Shown one piece after another: positions 45,451 through 64,000 of a stretch of DNA of 64,000 nucleotides. The notes beneath the pieces were generated by a model. The model did not search any database, was not told the origin of the DNA, and saw nothing but the letters and a program-made list of their open reading frames with translations. Source of the DNA: Streptomyces barringtoniae (GTDB taxonomy: Bacteria; Actinomycetota; Actinomycetes; Streptomycetales; Streptomycetaceae); assembly GCF_020819595.1 (NCBI RefSeq), contig NZ_JAJHNP010000001.1, forward strand, positions 248,001 through 312,000, read 5' to 3'. The translations under genes and the position numbers were made by a program. Position 1 is the stretch's first letter. Each line of letters begins with the position of its first letter.

Positions 45451-48008
45451 CGGTGGTGCTCCGTGAGGGTCGGGGTGCGGCGCAGGTCGAGCAGGTCCGC
45501 GGCGGCGCGGGCGAAGGGGCCGAGCAGGCCACGGCCCATCTCCAGGCCGAACCAGGCGAGCCAGGTCAGCTTGGCGGCCCGCTTCTCCTGGCTGGTCAGA
45601 CGCGGGTCGACCTCGATGCCGTCGATCTGGTCACGGACGTAGGAGTCCGCGGGCACGACGACCTCGCCCGCCAGGCTCGCCGGTTCGCCCTCGCGGCCGA
45701 TCCGCACGGTCAGCGCGCGGGTCTGCCGCCACAGGTCGCGGCGGGCCCGGGCGTACTTGTGGCCCTCCAGCCACCAGTGGCCGCCGTCGGCGTCGCGCAA
45801 CCGCAGCCGGTAGCGCAGGAGTTGGTGCCCGAGTCCGTGCTGCTGCGGGATCCCCTCCTCGGGGCGGACCCAGACGTCGCCGCGCTCGACGGTCAGCGGC
45901 TCGGGATGTACGGCGGTGCAGACGACCTCGCCGGTCACGTCCACCCGGCGCTCCTTCACCAGCTGGTACATGCTCGCGATGGAGAGGGTCAGCGCCATGG
46001 AGCAGGGGCTGTCGGCGGGGGCGTCGACCGGCCCCACGCTGCCCTCCGTCGTCTCGGGGAACCACAGGTAGGGCTGGTCGTCCTTGTGCGGCAGCCTGGC
46101 GAGGCCGTCCTGGGCGAGCCGCTCGAAGGTCGTCAGCTGGGCCTGCGCGTCGTAGCGGGCCGCGGGCGGCAGCCCGAGAGCCTCGACCAGGGCGGCGGTG
46201 CGTGCGCCTGTGGCCGCCGGGCCCTTCAGGGTCGCCTCGCAGAGCTTGAGGGCGGTGGGACTCTGCAACACCCTGGTCAGGAAGGCGAGTTCGGTAACCG
46301 GATCGGCCTTCAGGCGGGCCAGGGCGTCGGTGCGCCACTCGTCCCACTCCTGGATGCGCACGTGCATGCCGCCGAGCGCCATGTCACGGACGACGTCGTC
46401 GAGGGTGTTGGGCACACCGGTGAGGTTGTAGTCGTAGCCCCAGGCGTCGGGCTCGCAGATCGCGGCGACGGCGACCCGGCTCACCCAGTCCACCGGGGCC
46501 GCGTTCAGGTGGCGGAAGGCGGGTACGGTGCGGAAGCGGCCGAAGGCCGAGATCAGGCCGCTGCTGAGGTCCTGCGGGTTGTAGGCGCCGGTCCGGGTGT
46601 GGCCGCCGATGCCGCCGGGGCGCAGCGCGGTGACGACCAGGCCGTGGTCGCGCGCACGGCGCAGGGCGACCTCGGCGGCCCACTTCGACTGGTCGTAGCC
46701 CGAGACGAGCCGGTCGACGTGGGCGAGAGGGTCGTCCTCGCCCATGGAGGTGATGCCGACCTCGTTGAAGACGGCGATCGAGGAGATGTGGTGCAGCGGC
46801 TTGGGCCGGCCGGTGGCCGCGAGTTCGGCGAGGGTGAGCGCGCCGAGGACGTTGCTCGCCCGCAGCGACTGGTAGCCGCGCAGGAAGTCCACGGCCGCGG
46901 CGACGCCGACGACGCCGTCCAGTTCGTGGGCGAGCGTGTGCCACAGTTCGTCGGACAGGCCGAGCCGCGGCCGCCGGATGTCGCCGGGCAGCACGGTCAC
47001 CCGGCGCCGCACCTCCGACGACCAGGGCAGCCGGTAACTCTTCAGCGCCGCGCCGAGCCGGGCGACGGCCGCCTCCTCGTCGGCCGCGCGCACCAGGCAG
47101 TGGACATGCGCGTCGCTGTGCCGGAGCAGGTCGAGCAGCATGTGGCTGCCGAGGAAGCCGGTGGCGCCGGTCAGCAGGATCCGGCGGGGCGGCAGCGGCT
47201 CGGGCACGTCGGCGAACGGCAGACGGTCGGCGAGGCTCAGATCGGCGAGGATCTGCTCGAGGTCCTCGCGGCGGGCCCTGGCAGACCGGTCGTCGCCACT
47301 GCCGACACGGGGGCGGAGCGCCGGTGGGGTGCGCGGGGCGATGGTCCCAAGCGCGCCCGCCGCGGAGACCGGAAGGGCGCCAGAGGCCGAGGTTTCCGGC
47401 GCGGGCGCTGGGACGTCACCCGCACCGGAAAGCACCGGCGTGCCAGAGGCCGAGGCCCCAGCAGCGCCCGTACCGGAAGGCGGCAACGTGCCAGGGGCCG
47501 CAACCGCGACAGCACCCGCACCGGAGACCGGCAGCGTGCCGGCGGCCGGAGCGGGCGGAGTGCCCTGGGCGGTGGGGGCGGGGGTGCCTGCGGGCACGGT
47601 CGGCGGGGCGGCCTGGCTCGACGCTTCGGCCCCGGTCGCCTCCAGCCAGCGCCGGGCGAGGCTGATCGGACGGGCGTCGGCGAACACCTCGTCCAGATCG
47701 AACTCGATGCCCAGCTCGCCCTCCAGCTCCGCGACGAGTTCCACGACGTGCACGGACGTGCCCCCCGCGTCGAAGAAGTCGGCGTCGGGCGGCAGGTGTC
47801 CCGCGGGCAGGTAGCGGCCCGCCGCGGCGGCGATGGCCGTGGCCACGCCCTCCACGTCCCGGGGCGGGGCGGGGGCGGCGCCGGAGTCCGCAGTGGTGGC
47901 GGCCTGCATCACCCTGGCCAGCAGGTCGTTCACGCCGAGCCCGCCGCCACCGCGCTCGATCGCCTCGGCGGTCGCCCGCTGCCCGGATTCCTCGGTCATG
48001 TCACGCAT
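45447..48008 (-). CDS. Carrier protein-thioester reductase with an extra C-terminal domain
   Basis: 853 residues. A carrier protein domain (about 50-122) has its phosphopantetheine Ser85 in FFDAGGTSVHVV. A long Ala/Pro/Thr/Gly linker (about 125-250) follows. Then comes an NAD(P)H-dependent thioester reductase (about 270-620) with TGATGFLGSHM, HISSIAVFNE and the Y-x3-K pair in YDQSKWAAE. It would release the carrier-bound chain as aldehyde or alcohol. The C-terminal 185 residues (about 668-853; RYRLRLRDADGGHWWLEGHK) resemble the middle region of GMC-oxidoreductase/hydrolase fusions, as I recall it. The ATG at 48008 has AAGGG five to six bases upstream. It follows the PKS gene by 110 bases, which contain no other feature. 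Confidence 0.85.
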   Translation of the reverse strand: MRDMTEESGQRATAEAIERGGGGLGVNDLLARVMQAATTADSGAAPAPPRDVEGVATAIAAAAGRYLPAGHLPPDADFFDAGGTSVHVVELVAELEGELGIEFDLDEVFADARPISLARRWLEATGAEASSQAAPPTVPAGTPAPTAQGTPPAPAAGTLPVSGAGAVAVAAPGTLPPSGTGAAGASASGTPVLSGAGDVPAPAPETSASGALPVSAAGALGTIAPRTPPALRPRVGSGDDRSARARREDLEQILADLSLADRLPFADVPEPLPPRRILLTGATGFLGSHMLLDLLRHSDAHVHCLVRAADEEAAVARLGAALKSYRLPWSSEVRRRVTVLPGDIRRPRLGLSDELWHTLAHELDGVVGVAAAVDFLRGYQSLRASNVLGALTLAELAATGRPKPLHHISSIAVFNEVGITSMGEDDPLAHVDRLVSGYDQSKWAAEVALRRARDHGLVVTALRPGGIGGHTRTGAYNPQDLSSGLISAFGRFRTVPAFRHLNAAPVDWVSRVAVAAICEPDAWGYDYNLTGVPNTLDDVVRDMALGGMHVRIQEWDEWRTDALARLKADPVTELAFLTRVLQSPTALKLCEATLKGPAATGARTAALVEALGLPPAARYDAQAQLTTFERLAQDGLARLPHKDDQPYLWFPETTEGSVGPVDAPADSPCSMALTLSIASMYQLVKERRVDVTGEVVCTAVHPEPLTVERGDVWVRPEEGIPQQHGLGHQLLRYRLRLRDADGGHWWLEGHKYARARRDLWRQTRALTVRIGREGEPASLAGEVVVPADSYVRDQIDGIEVDPRLTSQEKRAAKLTWLAWFGLEMGRGLLGPFARAAADLLDLRRTPTLTEHHR

Positions 48009-48118
48009 GAGAGCCCTTCACCACGATGTGCGCGTCCTTTCCCTTGCTTGCGACCTTCCGACAAGGCCCTTGCTCCCCTGAGGAAGCCAAGCCCTCGCTT
48101 GCCCGCCGCGGCACGTCC

Positions 48119-61822
<13,704 letters not shown>

Positions 61823-61970
61823 CTGGGCAGGTGTCCTCAAGCAACGGTGGTGCGGGCGGATTCCGCACGACCGCATGCGGCAGCGGCGTACGGCTGACAT
61901 CGGGTGACGTACGGCCCGGAGGGGCGGGCGGGCGTGCGGCCGGCGCGGGCGGGCGCCGGCGGCCGTGGGG

Positions 61971-63698
61971 TCATCCCGTGACGGGCACGCCGACCAGGGC
62001 GAGGGTGCCGTCGAGGTAGGCCGCCCGGGAGGCGCGGCGCTGGATCTTCCCGCTGGACGTCTTCGGGATGGTGCCGGGGTGGACCAGCACCACGTCCCGC
62101 ACCGACAGGCCATGGGCCGCACCGATCGCGCTGCGCACCAGGTCGGTGATCTTCTCGGCCTCGCCGGCCGCATCGGGCGCCGCCTCGGCGACCATGACGA
62201 CCTGTTCGCCCTCCACGCCGCCGGCGTCCACGGAGAACGCCGCGGTGCAGCCGGGCCGCAGTGCCGGGTGGGACAACTCCGCGGACAGCTCCAGGTCCTG
62301 CGGGTAGTGGTTGCGCCCGTCGATGACGACGAGGTCCTTCAGGCGGCCGGTGACGAACAGTTCGCCGTCACGCAGGAAGCCGAGGTCGCCCGTGCGCAGG
62401 AAGCGACCCTCACGGCCGGTCAGGGTGGCGCGGAAGGTCTCGCGGGTGGCCAGGGTGTTGCGCCAGTAGCCCTTGGCCACGCTCGCGCCGGCGACCCAGA
62501 TCTCGCCGACCTCGCCCTCGGGCAGTTCCTCCCGCCGTTCGGGGTCGGCGATCACCACGGTGATCCCCGTCCCGGGCCGGCCGCAGCCCACGGCGGCCGC
62601 GTCCGCCTCGCCGGCGTGCGGGCCGGTCTCGGCGGCGTCCAGCAGGGTGGGCGGGGCGTCCGTCGCACCGCCGGTGACCATCAAGGTGGCCTCGGCCAGG
62701 CCGTAGCACGGGTAGAACGCCTCCCGGCGGAAGCCGGCCGCGCGGAAGGTCTCGGTGAACCGTCGCAGCGTGGCCGCGCGCACCGGTTCGGCGCCGTTGA
62801 AGGCGACCTTCCACGCGCTCAGGTCGAGGCTGTCGACCAGTTCGGCGGTGGCGTGCTTCAGGCACAGCTCATAGGCGAAGTTGGGGCCGCCGCTGGTGTG
62901 CGGACGGTAACGGCTGATCGCGGTCAGCCAGCGGTCGGGGCTCTGCAGGAAGTGCAGGGGTGAGAAGAGCGTGGCCGTGGCGCCCAGGTACAGCGTGTTC
63001 AGCACCGGGCCCATGAGGCCCATGTCGTGGTAGACGGGGAGCCAGCTGAGGATCAGTTCGCGGCCGTGCTCCGCGAGGGCGTCCGGGGTGTGCCCCATCC
63101 GCTCGGTGATGATCCGCTCGTTGTCCAGCAGGTTGCCGTGGGTGACCACCACGCCGCGCGGGGCGGAGGTGGAGCCGGAGGTGTACTGGAGGAAGGCCAC
63201 CGAGTCGGCGGTGAGGCCGGGGTCTTGCCAGGAGCCGGCCGCGTCGTCGGGAATGTCCTCGGTGGCGACGCGGGGGACCGTGTCCAGTTCGGGCAGGTGC
63301 TCGTTCCATGTGCGCAGGGCGCCGATGACTTCACGGCCTCCGAGGATCACCTTGGCGTCGGAGTCGGCCATCAGACGCTTCATCCGGACGAGAGCGCGGT
63401 GGTTCTGCGACCGTCCCTGCGGCGGCACGCCCGGCACGGCGACCACGCCGGCGGCGAGGCAGCCCAGAAAGGCGGAGACGAACTCCAGGCCGGGCGGATG
63501 GAGCAGCAGGGCGCGCGAGCCGGCCAGGCCGCGGTCCTGGAGCCAGCCGGCTACGGCCCGGGAGCGGTGGGCCAGTCGGCCGTAGGAGATCTCCTGGATG
63601 TCCCCGTCGCAGTCGCCGGTGAGGAGGTACCGGTAGGCGGTGCGGTCGGGCTGTTGCTGGGCGTGCGCGGTCAGTAATTCGACCAGGGAACGAGCCAT
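61971..63698 (-). CDS. Fatty acyl-AMP ligase (FAAL)
   Basis: 575-residue adenylate-forming enzyme that activates a fatty acid as acyl-AMP and passes it to a carrier protein, here probably the loading ACP of the PKS. Seen are the core motif QYTSGSTSAPRGVVVTH (about 170-186), SWLPVYHDMGLMGP, the FAAL-typical CYGLAEATLMV, TGDLGFLRDGELFVTGRLKD and the C-terminal Lys motif PKTSSGKIQRR. Codon 8 is TTA (63675-63677), so translation may depend on the bldA tRNA. It is the first gene of the minus-strand set; 148 bases (61823-61970), GC-rich and without clear signals, separate it from the PKS gene. Confidence 0.93.
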   Translation of the reverse strand: MARSLVELLTAHAQQQPDRTAYRYLLTGDCDGDIQEISYGRLAHRSRAVAGWLQDRGLAGSRALLLHPPGLEFVSAFLGCLAAGVVAVPGVPPQGRSQNHRALVRMKRLMADSDAKVILGGREVIGALRTWNEHLPELDTVPRVATEDIPDDAAGSWQDPGLTADSVAFLQYTSGSTSAPRGVVVTHGNLLDNERIITERMGHTPDALAEHGRELILSWLPVYHDMGLMGPVLNTLYLGATATLFSPLHFLQSPDRWLTAISRYRPHTSGGPNFAYELCLKHATAELVDSLDLSAWKVAFNGAEPVRAATLRRFTETFRAAGFRREAFYPCYGLAEATLMVTGGATDAPPTLLDAAETGPHAGEADAAAVGCGRPGTGITVVIADPERREELPEGEVGEIWVAGASVAKGYWRNTLATRETFRATLTGREGRFLRTGDLGFLRDGELFVTGRLKDLVVIDGRNHYPQDLELSAELSHPALRPGCTAAFSVDAGGVEGEQVVMVAEAAPDAAGEAEKITDLVRSAIGAAHGLSVRDVVLVHPGTIPKTSSGKIQRRASRAAYLDGTLALVGVPVTG

Positions 63699-64000
63699 GT
63701 GAGGAGTCCCACCTGTCCGGGTCAGCGGGTGAGGGAACTGGAGTTCGACGGCCGCGTGATGCGCACGCGCAGAAGCCGTTGACCGGGCCCCCTTGCCAGG
63801 TCATCCGTCTCGCCACTCGCCCGGCGGCGAGATGGCCACAGGTCTCCCCGTGTCCCCCCACTCAATTGCTACCAACGAGTAACACCATAACAAGTCCCAC
63901 CGGTCGACGGGTCGAACGCACGTAAACCCTGTGTGACCAAAAGGAGTTGACTGTCCGCCGGCTCCGCTGGGCCGACTCGCCGGCCCGGCAGGGCAGTCCC
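63699..64000 (-). promoter_or_regulatory. Upstream region of the FAAL gene
   Basis: No gene is visible in these 302 bases. A 7-bp hairpin (TCTCGCC 63808-63814 / GGCGAGA 63826-63832) would lie in the leader. AT-rich bases 63865-63895 are the likeliest promoter on the minus strand. An AAAGGAG at 63940-63946 on the plus strand has no start codon after it. Low confidence throughout. Confidence 0.3.

Noticed and set aside
63940..63970. AAAGGAG followed by TTGACT on the plus strand near the right end
   Set aside because: No start codon at useful spacing and no open frame with coding character before the window ends.

Overview
The window is very GC-rich, uses almost only GC-ending codons, has many GTG starts with AGGAGG-type ribosome binding sites, and carries long antisense open frames. 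All of this is typical of a Streptomyces chromosome. From memory, the order hemE, thiolase/fadB, dxs, xylose ABC transporter, ROK regulator, NgcEFG-like transporter, acnA, HTH-MurA gene matches the conserved core around SCO6031 to SCO5998 of S. coelicolor, read backwards. This synteny was not computed here.

Layout. 1-3485: the end of a rhomboid protease gene, hemE, a DUF3000 protein and a NarL-type response regulator. 3615-8559: a ribonuclease D-like exonuclease behind a perfect 26-bp palindrome, then a thiolase/fadB beta-oxidation operon. 8621-10043: two uncharacterised genes. 10091-18098: a capsule-type poly-gamma-glutamate locus (CapA, a tandem sensor-like membrane protein, CapB, CapC, an NlpC/P60 peptidase) and a divergent secreted protein. 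18138-22912: a NYN-domain protein, a decayed membrane glycosyltransferase, an amino acid permease and dxs. 23041-31319: a xylose-type ABC operon, its ROK regulator and an N-acetylglucosamine/chitobiose-type ABC operon. 31661-38663: a secreted GH92 mannosidase with LacI-type operators on both sides, then a SpoIIE-type phosphatase. 38930-44277: acnA, a repeat-bearing lipoprotein and an HTH-MurA fusion protein.

44311-63698 is accessory: a minus-strand biosynthetic cluster of a fatty acyl-AMP ligase, a 4567-residue PKS (ACP-KS-AT-DH-KR-ACP-KS-AT-DH-KR-ACP-C-FkbH), an ACP-thioester reductase protein and an alpha/beta hydrolase with a Cys nucleophile. I infer that a fatty acid is activated, extended twice, joined by the C domain to a glyceryl unit loaded by the FkbH domain, and released reductively. 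The ligase carries a TTA codon, which points to bldA control. The cluster continues past, or begins beyond, the right edge.

The most unusual regulatory signal is an imperfect palindrome, ATCTC-N6-GAGATAA, found once upstream of acnA and once over the likely leaderless promoter of the HTH-MurA gene. It suggests that a regulator with a cell-wall-enzyme domain controls itself and aconitase.
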